This document shows positions 23,174 through 32,657 of a DNA stretch of 64,000 nt, piece after piece. Position 1 is the first letter of the stretch. Every line of letters begins with the position of its first letter. The translations under genes were made by a program, and so were the position numbers. Source of the stretch: JBMYRH01 sp049602155 (GTDB lineage: Bacteria; Myxococcota_A; UBA9042; PHBI01; JBMYRH01); the NCBI GenBank assembly GCA_049602155.1, contig JBMYRH010000009.1, forward strand, positions 62,001 to 126,000. The letters are read 5' to 3'. The notes beneath the pieces are model-generated. The model was not told the origin of the DNA. It saw only the letters and a list, made by a program, of their open reading frames with translations, and did no database searches.

Positions 23174-24488
23174 GAGCCGAGGCTTGCCGTCTTAGGGGCA
23201 TTGTCAGACATCGAGGGCCGCCCCTTCCGCGGACCAATTCGTGACCTTCGAGGGTGATGGCCACATAACGATCCGGGTTGTGGACGTAGCTCATCGCGTT
23301 GGGCACGAACTGGTCAGGGGTCATGACCTCGTAGCCTGCCCGGTTGAGTTCACGGAGCGTCCGCTCGTTACGGCCGTAGCAGATGATCACACCAGGGGCG
23401 ACGGCGAAGGCGTTGGCACCGTCAGACCACTGCTCACGTGCTTGGGCGACTGGATCGTCGCCTCCGCAGAAGATCGGCGTCAGGGAGATCCCCACGTCCG
23501 CCAGGGCGGCGAGCAGGCTATGTCCGGCGTCGAAGCGCCCCGCTGGTGTGAAGCGATGGAGCGCGATCCCTTGGCCGACAGGGTCTGTGACGAGCGGCGG
23601 GTAGATGAGGCATCGCTCTTCATCGATGCGGGTGAACAGGGTGTCGATATGCATCGCCGCACGGCGTCGAGGCATCTCACAGGCCAGGACGACGGAGATC
23701 CCACGCGCAAAGAGCTTGGGCGCAAGGCGCTCCACGGCGGTCATCGTCGTTCGGAGGCCGACGCCGATCAGGACAACGTCTTCACTCAGCACCTGCACAT
23801 CGCCACCCTCGATCGTCGCGATGGGGCCGTCTGAGTCCCGCACGGGTGCGTCGCTCGCGAGGTCGATGTGTGGGATATCTTTGAAGAGCGGATGATGACG
23901 GGCGACCGCGCGCATCAACGTCATGTCTCGCCGGCGCCCAGGCTCCGCGGCGTGGGTGAGGACGAGGGCGTCTCCGATCGCGACGACGAGGTCTCGAGCG
24001 AAGAGCACGTTCGGCGCAGGCCACTTCAAGATGGACTCGGAAGCGTGCGGGGCGCGTCCGGTGATGAGCGCCTCGGCGAGCCGCGTCGCGTCGAGCTGCT
24101 CGAGGGCCTCTCTCGCGGTGCGACAGCCCTCGGAGTCAGCCCCGTAGAGTTTTCGCTCCAGGGCGATGGTTGCGTCGATGACCTCAGCCCTCGCGGCGGG
24201 CTCTGAGAGGGTGCTTGAGAGGAGCCAACGGAAGTCGATCTGCGCCTCGCTACCAGTGACCGCAGCCAGTATTCGGGTCAGCTGATCGTGCTCGCGCTGC
24301 AAGGCGCTGAGGAGCACGAGGTCGTCGAAGAGCAGGTAGTCCGGGTTTCGTATCGGTTGGCCATCCGGTCCCGGGCGGTACCGTTCCAGGTTCTCGGGCA
24401 CCATGGCTTCAAATTCGGGCCCAGGTCGGCTGGTCACGATCAGCTCTAAGGGCGCCGTCTCGCTTGTCACTTCGACACGAACTGTCAT
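23169..24488 (-). CDS. arcA: Arginine deiminase
   Basis: A 439-residue guanidino-group-modifying enzyme converting arginine to citrulline and ammonia. It shows the complete ADI motif set: LIVTSRPGPEFEAMVPEN-type N-terminus, YLLFDDLVLL, PNVLFARD (Asp166), IEGGDV (Glu227), AAMHIDTLF (His280), EQWSDGANAFAVAPGVIICYGRN and GRGGPRCLTMPL with the nucleophile Cys427. No arcB, arcC or arcD is present, so the classical ATP-yielding pathway is not encoded here. It overlaps the lytic transglycosylase stop region by 4 bp and closes the ten-gene minus-strand run. Confidence 0.93.
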   Translation of the reverse strand: MTVRVEVTSETAPLELIVTSRPGPEFEAMVPENLERYRPGPDGQPIRNPDYLLFDDLVLLSALQREHDQLTRILAAVTGSEAQIDFRWLLSSTLSEPAARAEVIDATIALERKLYGADSEGCRTAREALEQLDATRLAEALITGRAPHASESILKWPAPNVLFARDLVVAIGDALVLTHAAEPGRRRDMTLMRAVARHHPLFKDIPHIDLASDAPVRDSDGPIATIEGGDVQVLSEDVVLIGVGLRTTMTAVERLAPKLFARGISVVLACEMPRRRAAMHIDTLFTRIDEERCLIYPPLVTDPVGQGIALHRFTPAGRFDAGHSLLAALADVGISLTPIFCGGDDPVAQAREQWSDGANAFAVAPGVIICYGRNERTLRELNRAGYEVMTPDQFVPNAMSYVHNPDRYVAITLEGHELVRGRGGPRCLTMPLRRQASAR

Positions 24489-26776
24489 GGCTTGGCCTCT
24501 GTAGGTGTCTGCCCATTGCTCGCCCCCTCTCCCTCAGGTCCGTCAAAGGACCCTAGGGCCGTGGGCAGCTGAGGGTGAATGGGTGGGATTGGGCCCGGGA
24601 CGCGGTAGAGCTCGTGGTACACTCGGGTCATCGAGGAGACGCGCATCACGTAGCGTCTGGCTTGATCGAAGGGGATGGTCTCGACCCAAGCGTCGGTCGG
24701 GAGGTGGCCACGCTTTCGAAGCCAAGAGGTGGCCGCGCCGCTGCCCGCGTTGTACGCGGCCAATGCGATGACGCTGTGATCTTTGAAGCGGTTCATGAGG
24801 CGCCTGAGGAGCGTCGCGCCGAGCCTCAGGTTGGTCTTCACGCGGCGGAGCGCGCGCGTCGAGACCGGCTTGCCTAAGAGTCGCTTCGAGATGCGGCGAG
24901 CCGTACCGGGCATCAACTGGGTCAGCCCGATCGCCCCGACTCCGCTCCTGGCCTTGGGGTTAAAGCGGCTCTCGACGTAAGTGAGGCCAGCCAGCCACGC
25001 TGGGGAGATGCCCGCCTCGGCAGCATAACGCTCGAGGGTGTCTCCGTACTTGTAAGGGAAGGCGTCAACGTAGGTCTTCGCGTTGGCCACGGTCGGCACC
25101 TCGGCGAGGACCCCATGGCGCCGCAACAGGCTATCGGCCTTCTTGTCGTGACCTTGACGGCGGTAGAGGGCGGCGAGGAGCACCCTGCCCGTTCCCGGGA
25201 GCTGTCCACACATTGAGAGGGACTTCAGGACGTCCACAGCAGCGTCTACGGCGCCCAGGCGCATCAGGGCGACCGGGTAGTCCAGGGTGGGCTGACGCAC
25301 GACGCGCAGGGAGCCCTCTGCACCTGAGCCACTGAGGACCGAGGGGGCCCCACCGAGCTCAGCCAAGCGGGCGGACGCCAAGGTGGCGTACCACCCCGAG
25401 GGGAATCGCCCGATGAGGGTGTCATAGAGTCGTTTGGCGTCATCGTGGTGACCGAGGCGGCTCTCCGCCCTCGCCCACCAATACTGGGCGCGCTCTGTCC
25501 AGGTCGTCCCAAGCCCATCACGCTGTCCGCCATAGCCGACGATGAGCCGCTGGAAGAGAGGGACAGCTTCTGCATCCTGGCCTCGCAGCACCGCGCGAAA
25601 ACCGACCTGCCAGAGCGCCTCTTTTTCAGGGTCGCCATGCTGGGTCAGCGTGAGGGTGCGGCGATAGAGCGCGTCGGCCTCTGTGGGGTAACCTTTAGCG
25701 AGGTAGAGCCCGGCCCCTTCAACCAGCGCATGGCCCGTCAGCGGGTGGTCTGGGAAGCGGGTCGCCATGTCCTCGTAGACCTGTGCCGCCTCGACGTCTC
25801 GATTGAGGCGACGGAGCGCCAAGGCGTGGCCGACGAGGGTCCATGGCTCTGCCGGCGTGCCGCGGAGCCTGCGCGTGTAGATCGCGACGACGGACTCAGA
25901 CTCCTCGCGCTTGTCACTCTCCAACCCGGCGATGAGGGCCCTGGCCCAGATGATTAAGCGCTTCGTCTCTCTCCGGCGGGTCTTGCGCAGGGTGCGTTTA
26001 AGGCGCCGTCGAACGGACTTGGCGTCCTTTCTCCGGGTCTCGAAGGCCAGCTCTGCGAGCTCTTCGAGGGTGCTTGGTGCGGCGCCGAGGCGCTTCAGCA
26101 GTCCCGCAGCCTTAAGGCGCATGTCTTTGCTCGATGTCTCCCACCAGAGGCGGCGGAGGCGTCGCTTGGCATCGCCTTTCTTGTCGGTGTCGAGCTCGAG
26201 CTCGGCGGCCAGCAGGCTGAGCGCGCGCCGGGTGCGCACCGAGAGGGTGCGGGTCAGCAGCTCTTTGATGCGCTGTAGACCGATCCCGGTGCGCTTAAGG
26301 CGTCGATATTCGGCCACTCCATCGGCGCAACTGTCCCGCATTGCGCTCCCTGCATGGACGTGCGCGAAGGCCCACTGCGCGGCTTCATCGGGGCGCTTGG
26401 CTTGAGTGAAGGCCTCTGTCATTTTTGGGATGAGGGGGTCGATCAGGCTGGAGCCTTGAACATCGAGCTCTTGAGCGTGTGGCGTGGCCGCGTCGAGGGC
26501 GCCTTGGCGAATCAGTCCGTCGGCGACGAGCCAGTGGCCTGTGCGCTTGATGAGGGGATCTGCGCCAGGTGGCGTGGCTGCCCCTGGTGCCTCGAGAGAC
26601 TCCCTCAGCGCGGCATGCGCCTTCCCCGGTCGCTCGCGAGCGTCCCAAGCCGCTTGGAGCGCGGGTGCACTCTCAGCGAAGGGAGTCAGCGTATAGAACA
26701 CAGGCTCTATCGGGGCGCCTTGTGCGGCGCTCAAGGCGAGCCAGAGGGCGGCGATCGGGGTGGATAGCGTCATCAT
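24485..26776 (-). CDS. Soluble lytic murein transglycosylase (Slt70-like)
   Basis: A 763-residue secreted murein hydrolase. The N-terminus (PIAALWLALSAAQGAPIEP) is a signal peptide. Residues about 60-560 are a long alpha-helical superhelix of TPR-like repeats (AAQVYEDMATRFPDHPLTGHAL, AQYWWARAESRLGHHDDAKRL), as in Slt70. The C-terminal SLT domain contains GLTYVESRFNPKARSG with catalytic Glu602, GAIGLTQLMPGTARRI and VIALAAYNAGSGAATSW. It cleaves between MurNAc and GlcNAc to give 1,6-anhydro ends. The last ~30 residues are Pro-rich. Ten base pairs separate it from the preceding lipoprotein gene. Confidence 0.93.
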   Translation of the reverse strand: MMTLSTPIAALWLALSAAQGAPIEPVFYTLTPFAESAPALQAAWDARERPGKAHAALRESLEAPGAATPPGADPLIKRTGHWLVADGLIRQGALDAATPHAQELDVQGSSLIDPLIPKMTEAFTQAKRPDEAAQWAFAHVHAGSAMRDSCADGVAEYRRLKRTGIGLQRIKELLTRTLSVRTRRALSLLAAELELDTDKKGDAKRRLRRLWWETSSKDMRLKAAGLLKRLGAAPSTLEELAELAFETRRKDAKSVRRRLKRTLRKTRRRETKRLIIWARALIAGLESDKREESESVVAIYTRRLRGTPAEPWTLVGHALALRRLNRDVEAAQVYEDMATRFPDHPLTGHALVEGAGLYLAKGYPTEADALYRRTLTLTQHGDPEKEALWQVGFRAVLRGQDAEAVPLFQRLIVGYGGQRDGLGTTWTERAQYWWARAESRLGHHDDAKRLYDTLIGRFPSGWYATLASARLAELGGAPSVLSGSGAEGSLRVVRQPTLDYPVALMRLGAVDAAVDVLKSLSMCGQLPGTGRVLLAALYRRQGHDKKADSLLRRHGVLAEVPTVANAKTYVDAFPYKYGDTLERYAAEAGISPAWLAGLTYVESRFNPKARSGVGAIGLTQLMPGTARRISKRLLGKPVSTRALRRVKTNLRLGATLLRRLMNRFKDHSVIALAAYNAGSGAATSWLRKRGHLPTDAWVETIPFDQARRYVMRVSSMTRVYHELYRVPGPIPPIHPQLPTALGSFDGPEGEGASNGQTPTEAKP

Positions 26777-26786
26777 TGCGAGGGGG

Positions 26787-29120
26787 CTACTCTGCGGTCA
26801 GCTCCCCACCGAGGATGAGGTGCGCCCCAACGCCCTCCAGGGTCTGAGGGTTGAAGCTGAGCGCCGCGGCATCATCGAGGCCCGGCACGTAGTTGCCGAC
26901 CGCGACAGTCGGCAATGGGAACGCCCCGATGAGGCCTGTCAAGAGGTCGCCCGCGATCACCTCGCTGACGATGGCCGCGAGGAGCAGCTCGATGATCTCA
27001 TCGCTAAATGCCAGGTTCCCGGTGACCTCTTGAAGGTCGAGCACGATGGTCCCGGGGGTGACCGTCTCAACCCCGAGCGCGTCCGGCGCGTCAGGGACAC
27101 TAAAGACCGTCAGGTCAGCTCCGACCGTCGCGGACGCGAATAGGTCGAGGATGAGCGGGCCGGTCTCGGTATCGAATTCCGCGACGACGTGGATGTCGCC
27201 CAGCTGCAGTTCGGCGTCACCGAGCTCCGTACATGTGTGGAGTACCGGAGGCATCATCGGGGCGATCGTGATCTCCGGGTTGCTCAACCCGTAGGTCTCT
27301 GTCGTGTCACCAAGGAGGTCCTCGGTCACGGTCATGTGCGTAAAGCCAGAGTCCCACAGTGAGAAGAGCAGCTGATTCGACAGATCGACATCCAAGTACG
27401 CCTCTGCAGCAGAGCTCTTCGGGAGCTTCTCGAGTCCCGTTTGCGGGGCCTCTTCACAGTGGGCATCCGCCAAGGTGCCTGGCACCTCAACGTCGATCTC
27501 ATCGTCGGACGAGGAGCCGACCTTGAGGCTGAGGTGGACGCCCGCCTCCGAGAAGGTGGCGTCGTCGAGGGCGACCTTGAGGTTCAAGGTCGCGCTGTTG
27601 CCGCCGGCCTGCAGCGGTGGGATCGCGAAGATGCGCTCGAAGCTCGTGAACTCGGAGAGGAGGCCATTGACGAGGGGCAGGATGCTGTCTTGAACTTGGA
27701 CTTCAATGGCCGAGATGATCGCGTCTTCGATCGTCCCTTTAACGAGCGGCATCAGGAAATCGACCAGAGATGCGAGGCCGTCCTCGATCGTCCAGTCGAA
27801 CTGATAGGGGGTCACTGTCAGGTCACCCTCGGCGATGGAGACCTCGGGTTTACCGTTGACGACGTTCACGGTCAGCTTGACATCTACCGTGATCAGAGTT
27901 GCGCTCACGGGCCCTAGTGCGTCTGCGCAGTTGTCGCCGATGATCCCGTCATCAGACTCCGCCTTGATGTAGGCGTAGAGGTCCTCGAACTCAAAGTAGG
28001 CGTGGAGCCCGCCATCGACGGGCAAGAACTCCACCTCGTCGACGGTCATCGCGACGTTCTCGACAGAGACGTCGTAGTCGCAGCCGAGAAAGCTCGGTCG
28101 TTGGCTCTGAGCAAAGAGCGGGTTCGGGATCAGGGCGTTGAGGTCCAGTCCGCTTAAGATAAGGAACGCCAAGGTGGACAGATCGTCGACGTCGTCGAGG
28201 TCGTTATCGTCGAAGGCCGCAGGGGAGAGCCACAGCCCCATCGCATCGGAGAGCATCGTGGGTGACTCGAGCCCGCCGATCGGGTGAAAGTTCTCCCCGT
28301 GGAGGAAAGACTGCGCGATCTGATCCTCTTGACCAATGCTGTTGGAGACCTCTCCCACGATGGTGTTCAGTCCGAAACTCGGGACGAGGTTGGTCGTAAA
28401 GACCCCCTCATTGGTCACCCCAATGGCCTCGCCGTTGAGTGTGATGTGATCGACCAGCCCCGCAGGAGACGAGACCGTCCCTGAGACTGTCACGATCTCC
28501 TGGTCCACCAAGATGGCGGCCCGTGCGGGCGAGTTGATCGTGATACTCAGCGCGCAGGCGTCCTCTTCCGAGGGCTCTGTCATGCAGTGGCCTTGGTTGC
28601 ACCAGTTGACGGTGCATTCGTTGTCATCATCGCAGTCCATGGCCGTGCCACTGCACACACCCTCGGTGCAGATGTCATCGACGGTGCAGAGGTTGTCATC
28701 ATCACAGCTGCCTTCAACCGGGACCGAGTTGCAGACGCCTTCGTCGCAGACCGAGTCTTGGCATGGGTCATCGCTGTCCACGCAGGAGCCACATGAGCCC
28801 CCACAGCCATCATCGCCGCAGACCCGCTCTTCGCAGTTCGGTACGCAGGGCCCTGTCGCGTCTTCATCAGGCCCTGTGGCCGTGTCAGCGGGGGTGACGC
28901 TGTCGCCTTCAACCGCCGAGTCGTCCGTGAGGATCGCGTCCCCTTCAGTGGGCGTCCCATCGTTGTTCTCTGCCGCGTCGTCTGAGGGGCCGCTGCTGAG
29001 CACGTCCAGAGTGTTCTCAGTGTCGTTGCCGGTGTCGGCGTCGCTGCCGCACCCCTGCGCGCCGATGACGGCGCTGATCAAGAGCAAGACACTCAACGTA
29101 GACGTTCTTGAGGACTTCAC
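26787..29120 (-). CDS. Cys-rich lipoprotein with TULIP/BPI-like domain (predicted)
   Basis: The GTG at 29120 is preferred over the upstream in-frame ATG at 29159: GGGAGG lies 6-7 bases ahead and the product then begins with a lipoprotein signal ending GAQGC (Cys24). The 777-residue protein has an acidic Asp/Thr/Glu linker (about 25-80), a Cys-rich stretch of about 110 residues (CGDDGCGGSCGSC, CDDDNLCTVDDICTEGVC, CDDDNECTVNWC) and an Ig-like segment (ITINSPARAAILVDQEIVTVSG). The rest is two similar beta/alpha-long halves with IEDAIISAIEVQVQDSILPLVNGLLSEF and amphipathic strands, resembling tubular lipid-binding BPI/LBP-type folds; that fold call is inference. Predicted outer-membrane, surface-exposed or periplasmic lipoprotein. 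Confidence 0.75.
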   Translation of the reverse strand: MKSSRTSTLSVLLLISAVIGAQGCGSDADTGNDTENTLDVLSSGPSDDAAENNDGTPTEGDAILTDDSAVEGDSVTPADTATGPDEDATGPCVPNCEERVCGDDGCGGSCGSCVDSDDPCQDSVCDEGVCNSVPVEGSCDDDNLCTVDDICTEGVCSGTAMDCDDDNECTVNWCNQGHCMTEPSEEDACALSITINSPARAAILVDQEIVTVSGTVSSPAGLVDHITLNGEAIGVTNEGVFTTNLVPSFGLNTIVGEVSNSIGQEDQIAQSFLHGENFHPIGGLESPTMLSDAMGLWLSPAAFDDNDLDDVDDLSTLAFLILSGLDLNALIPNPLFAQSQRPSFLGCDYDVSVENVAMTVDEVEFLPVDGGLHAYFEFEDLYAYIKAESDDGIIGDNCADALGPVSATLITVDVKLTVNVVNGKPEVSIAEGDLTVTPYQFDWTIEDGLASLVDFLMPLVKGTIEDAIISAIEVQVQDSILPLVNGLLSEFTSFERIFAIPPLQAGGNSATLNLKVALDDATFSEAGVHLSLKVGSSSDDEIDVEVPGTLADAHCEEAPQTGLEKLPKSSAAEAYLDVDLSNQLLFSLWDSGFTHMTVTEDLLGDTTETYGLSNPEITIAPMMPPVLHTCTELGDAELQLGDIHVVAEFDTETGPLILDLFASATVGADLTVFSVPDAPDALGVETVTPGTIVLDLQEVTGNLAFSDEIIELLLAAIVSEVIAGDLLTGLIGAFPLPTVAVGNYVPGLDDAAALSFNPQTLEGVGAHLILGGELTAE

Positions 29121-29194
29121 GGCACACCTCCCATGTCGCGTGGGTGCGAGCGTACCCACGCCCGCGCGTGAACGCCAGTCGACAGGTCAGACAT

Positions 29195-29821
29195 CTAGGT
29201 GCGGATGATGGCAGTCGTCCGACCCGCGCCTGAGATGGGGAGCGTGAATTGATCGACCCGCCATGCAGCCGCGACGACCTCGGGAACGGGATCGCCCCCC
29301 ATCGTCGCGACGATCAGGCTGTCGCCCGAGACCAACTCTCGCCCTCGCTCGATCCACTCTGTGGGTGCGAAGGTCGCGCGGCTCATGGCACCTCGCGTGA
29401 CACCTTGCTCTAGAGCCTCGAGTCGGACGTTGGCGACCTCGACACCGGAGAGGCCTAGCGCGCCTGCTGCGTCGCGAGCGAACGCGATCTTCTTCGAGAT
29501 GGGCTCGACCAAGCGAAGGGTCAGATCGGGGCGCGCCGCAGCCAAGACCAACCCTGGAAACCCACCCCCTGCGCCGATGTCGGTCCATGTCGTGGTGACC
29601 GCGCGGACCTCAGGCGCGTCGAGGAGCCTGAGCAGCCCGAGGCCATCGTGGATATGGCGGTCAATGGCTTGGGTCGCATTGCATGGTCCGACGATGTTGA
29701 TGCGGCGGTTCCACTTGAGCAGCCGCTCCACGAGGGACCAGAGGGTCTGCACCGCGTCGTCGGACAGCGAGACCTCGAGGGCGTCAGCCCCCTCGCGGAT
29801 GAGGGATGGGCCCGGGGTCAT
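29195..29821 (-). CDS. rsmG: 16S rRNA (guanine-N7)-methyltransferase RsmG
   Basis: A 208-residue SAM enzyme that methylates G527 (E. coli numbering) of 16S rRNA. LWSLVERLLKWNRRINIVG, AIDRHIHDGLGLLRLL, WTDIGAGGGFPGLVLAAARPD (motif I) and LVEPISKKIAFARDAA are diagnostic. The ATG overlaps the upstream TPR gene by 4 bp. In many bacteria this gene lies next to mnmG and parA-parB near the origin; here parA-parB is 8.5 kb away and mnmG is not in the window. Confidence 0.95.
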   Translation of the reverse strand: MTPGPSLIREGADALEVSLSDDAVQTLWSLVERLLKWNRRINIVGPCNATQAIDRHIHDGLGLLRLLDAPEVRAVTTTWTDIGAGGGFPGLVLAAARPDLTLRLVEPISKKIAFARDAAGALGLSGVEVANVRLEALEQGVTRGAMSRATFAPTEWIERGRELVSGDSLIVATMGGDPVPEVVAAAWRVDQFTLPISGAGRTTAIIRT

Positions 29822-31917
29822 GGGCTTGGAGGCGTCGCCGGGCTGTCCCCAACTCCAGGTGACGCGGGGTCGGGCTGTGCACGCTGTCGTTCAAGCTCTT
29901 GATTGGCTTGCGAATAGGCGCTCTCAAAGAGCTGGTTGAGGCCGTCTCGTTGCTGCCCTTCAGGGGTCTCGGCGAGGACCTTTTGGCGGAGCGCTTGTGC
30001 TTCTTCGCCTCGGCCGGTGCCGAGCAGAAGTGCGCCTAAGAGGACCGGTGAGAGGGGATCTTGCGGTTCCTCGACGATCCCCTCTCTGAGCAGCGCCTCG
30101 CCCTCTTCGATGAAGCCTTGCTCAAGCAGCACGCGCCCGATGCTAGACCGCTGTCCGATGACCTTCAGGGCGGCCTTCTTCTCCTCGACGGCCCCCTGGC
30201 CGGCTTTGAGGGCGATCAAGTAGGCGACCAAGAGCGCCTCCTGATCCTCTGGGGTGTCGCCCAGCACGGCGTCGACTAAGAGCTTCGCGGCTCCAGTGCG
30301 CCCGGCATCGAGGTGCATCTGGGCGAGGAGTAGCCGCGCATGACGGGTCTCGCCGCCGGGCATGGTGGCCTCCTCTTGGAGCAACGCAATTGCGGCCCCC
30401 TCGTCTCCGTTTGCGCGCACAAGCTGCGCCAATTGAAGGCGAATTCCGCTGCCGCGTTTGGGATCGATCTCCAGGGCCTTCTTCAGGCTCGCGATGGCCT
30501 CCGAGGGGCGCTCGTCTTGTGCGAGCAGCATCCCCAGCACGTGGTGGAGGCCAGCGCCTTTGGCGCCAGCATCAATCCCGGACTGGAGCGTCTCCATCGC
30601 CTCTCGCTCTCGCTCTGTCTCCAAGAGGAACTGAAAGAGCGCGAGCCAGGACTCTTCATCGGTTGGCCGCGCGACGGTGTCGGCGCGGAGCATCGCCTCA
30701 GCGCCTTCGATGTCGCCTGCGAGGGCCGCCATTTGAGCCTTCATGGTGGTGAGCCCTGCCGCTTTGGGATCGGTCGCTTCGCCCCGCGCGATGTGACCTT
30801 TGGCCTCCTCGATGAGGGACTCATGCCCTTCTTTGGGGGTGGTCGCGAGGCGCTCGAGCGCCAACTGCGCGAGCAATAGGTGGGGATCTGCGTAGGGCGA
30901 TCCCTCTGTGGCGCGGAGCAGGTATTGCCGGGCTTTGAAGGGTTGATTGGCCTCTGCAGACATCACGCCGAGCGCGAACCATGTGCGGCTATCTGCGGCG
31001 ATCCCAGCGGCCCGCTCCATGGTGGCGATGCCAGGCTCGGCGAGCCCGCTTAACACTTGAACTTGGCCAGCGACGAAGAGGATCGCTGCGTCGTTCGGCG
31101 CCAGAGAGCGCGCGGTCTGACTGGCCTTGCTGGAGCCCGCCAGGTCTTCCCGGGCGAGGTCGGCCAGCGCCCGCCACGCGAGCTGGTTGGCCAAGAGGTC
31201 GACGTCGGAGAGCAGTCGAGGCGCCGCCGGCGCGTCACCGGCGTCTGCAGCGAGCCATGCGCCCTCCCCTGCTCTGACCAGGTATCTGCGGCGCACGATG
31301 TCGGTGGCAGCGTCCGGCGCTGTGTCGTCGACGGCGTAGCTGACAGGGCCAAGACCCCGTGCATCAAGGAGCGCGCCCAAGAGCGTCGCGACTTCGAGCG
31401 AGCCGGCCTCGGGGGCTTGAGTGCCAGAGAGCGCGACGGCGAGCTGGCCTGCCGAGCGGGGTGCGTCATCCATCGCCCCGTCGAGATCGCGCGGCGGCAG
31501 CAGCCCCTTGCTGATCGCGGCCTTCACGGCCTCGAGGACGCCGGACTCAGAGCGCGCCAGGGGCTCGACAGCGAGGCGCACGGCGCCGTCGACGGCTTGG
31601 GGGTTCAGCCGCAGAGCCTCTGGGACGGTGTCCAAGGTCGCTTGGGTCGCCGCAGAGGTCTTGATCGTGGACTCCATCGGCGCGGGGCCCTGGCTGCCGA
31701 TCATGTAGGCGAGCCCGATGGCGCCGATAGAGAGCAAGACGACGAGGCCGTAGTGCATGGGGCCCCAGCCGGAGGATTCGTTGGCCTGGCCGCGATCCTG
31801 GCGCACGAGCCCAGAGGTGCGCAGGCAGCTGGGGCAGCGCTCTTTGGCGTCAGGTGCGAGTTGAAAGGAGGCGCCGCAAGTGGCGCAGACGTAAGGCGTT
31901 GTGTGGGGATCTGTCAC
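29818..31917 (-). CDS. Zinc-ribbon, single-pass membrane TPR protein
   Basis: A 699-residue protein. Cys11, Cys14, Cys28 and Cys31 form an N-terminal zinc ribbon (YVCATCGASF... CPSC), followed by one membrane helix at about residues 54-76 (YGLVVLLSIGAIGLAYMIGS). The remaining ~620 residues are TPR-type helical pairs, for example AGQVQVLSGLAEPGIATMERAA, GVMSAEANQPFKARQYLLRA and GMLLAQDERPSEAIASLKKAL, so the bulk should be a periplasmic or outer-facing protein-binding solenoid. The tail is Pro/Ser-rich. Coupled by 4-bp overlaps to rsmG and the phosphodiesterase. No enzymatic motif is visible. Confidence 0.82.
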   Translation of the reverse strand: MTDPHTTPYVCATCGASFQLAPDAKERCPSCLRTSGLVRQDRGQANESSGWGPMHYGLVVLLSIGAIGLAYMIGSQGPAPMESTIKTSAATQATLDTVPEALRLNPQAVDGAVRLAVEPLARSESGVLEAVKAAISKGLLPPRDLDGAMDDAPRSAGQLAVALSGTQAPEAGSLEVATLLGALLDARGLGPVSYAVDDTAPDAATDIVRRRYLVRAGEGAWLAADAGDAPAAPRLLSDVDLLANQLAWRALADLAREDLAGSSKASQTARSLAPNDAAILFVAGQVQVLSGLAEPGIATMERAAGIAADSRTWFALGVMSAEANQPFKARQYLLRATEGSPYADPHLLLAQLALERLATTPKEGHESLIEEAKGHIARGEATDPKAAGLTTMKAQMAALAGDIEGAEAMLRADTVARPTDEESWLALFQFLLETEREREAMETLQSGIDAGAKGAGLHHVLGMLLAQDERPSEAIASLKKALEIDPKRGSGIRLQLAQLVRANGDEGAAIALLQEEATMPGGETRHARLLLAQMHLDAGRTGAAKLLVDAVLGDTPEDQEALLVAYLIALKAGQGAVEEKKAALKVIGQRSSIGRVLLEQGFIEEGEALLREGIVEEPQDPLSPVLLGALLLGTGRGEEAQALRQKVLAETPEGQQRDGLNQLFESAYSQANQELERQRAQPDPASPGVGDSPATPPSP

Positions 31918-32657
31918 GGCGTTTGAGGGGGTCTGAGGGAGTGGGCCAAGGGTTGCGGGACGTTGGTGATGATCGCGTCGATCTCTAAGGCCACCAAGCG
32001 CTTGGCTTCATCGGGATCGTCCACGGTCCAAGTGCGAAAGGCGCGCCTTGATCCGTCGAAGGGGCTGAACTCGTAGCGCGCGATGTGGTCGGCGTCTAGC
32101 AGTGTATGCAGCGGATGGAGGTCGAGGGGGCCTCTCGTGTCCAGGTGAGCGAGGAAGCCTAGCGCGTCGAGGGTCTCGTAAAGGAAGGCGAGGCGCCACG
32201 GCACTTCCGCATCAAAGGCAGCTGCGATGACCCGTGGGTCGAAGCTCGAGACGATCAGCGCGTGCGGGCCGTGATGGAGGGTGTCTAGGTCGTCACGACA
32301 TGCCGCGATCAGTGGCCCTGCATGCCCCGTGGGTTTCAGCTCAACGTTGATCAGGAGCGGCTCCGTCGCGAGCGTGTCGATCATCGCGAGCAGCTGGCTC
32401 AAGGTGGGGATGGGCTCTCCTGAGACCTGGAGATCACTGAGCTCGGAGACCGTCCGCGCCTCAATGCTGCCACTTTGGCCTGTCAGTCGCGTTGTTTCGT
32501 CGTCGTGGAACACCATCGCGACGGCATCGGAGCTCAGGCGCACATCGCATTCGAACCCCGCCGCCGTTGGGGGGTCAAGGAGCGCTCGGCGGATCGCACG
32601 GAGCGTGTTCTCCGGGTGGTCGGCGCTTGCGCCTCTGTGGGCGAGGATGGCGGTCAT
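31914..32657 (-). CDS. Glycerophosphodiester phosphodiesterase (cytosolic, UgpQ-like)
   Basis: A 247-residue GDPD-family TIM barrel that hydrolyses glycerophosphodiesters to glycerol-3-phosphate and an alcohol. AHRGASADHPENTLRA gives the catalytic HR...N/E pair, FECDVRLSSDAVAMVFHDDE supplies the metal Glu/Asp and the second catalytic His, and LLINVELKP is the third metal-binding strand. The C-terminal WTVDDPDEAKRLVALEIDAIITN is typical. No signal peptide, so it acts in the cytoplasm. Its start overlaps the kinase stop and its stop overlaps the TPR gene start, each by 4 bp. Confidence 0.93.
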   Translation of the reverse strand: MTAILAHRGASADHPENTLRAIRRALLDPPTAAGFECDVRLSSDAVAMVFHDDETTRLTGQSGSIEARTVSELSDLQVSGEPIPTLSQLLAMIDTLATEPLLINVELKPTGHAGPLIAACRDDLDTLHHGPHALIVSSFDPRVIAAAFDAEVPWRLAFLYETLDALGFLAHLDTRGPLDLHPLHTLLDADHIARYEFSPFDGSRRAFRTWTVDDPDEAKRLVALEIDAIITNVPQPLAHSLRPPQTP

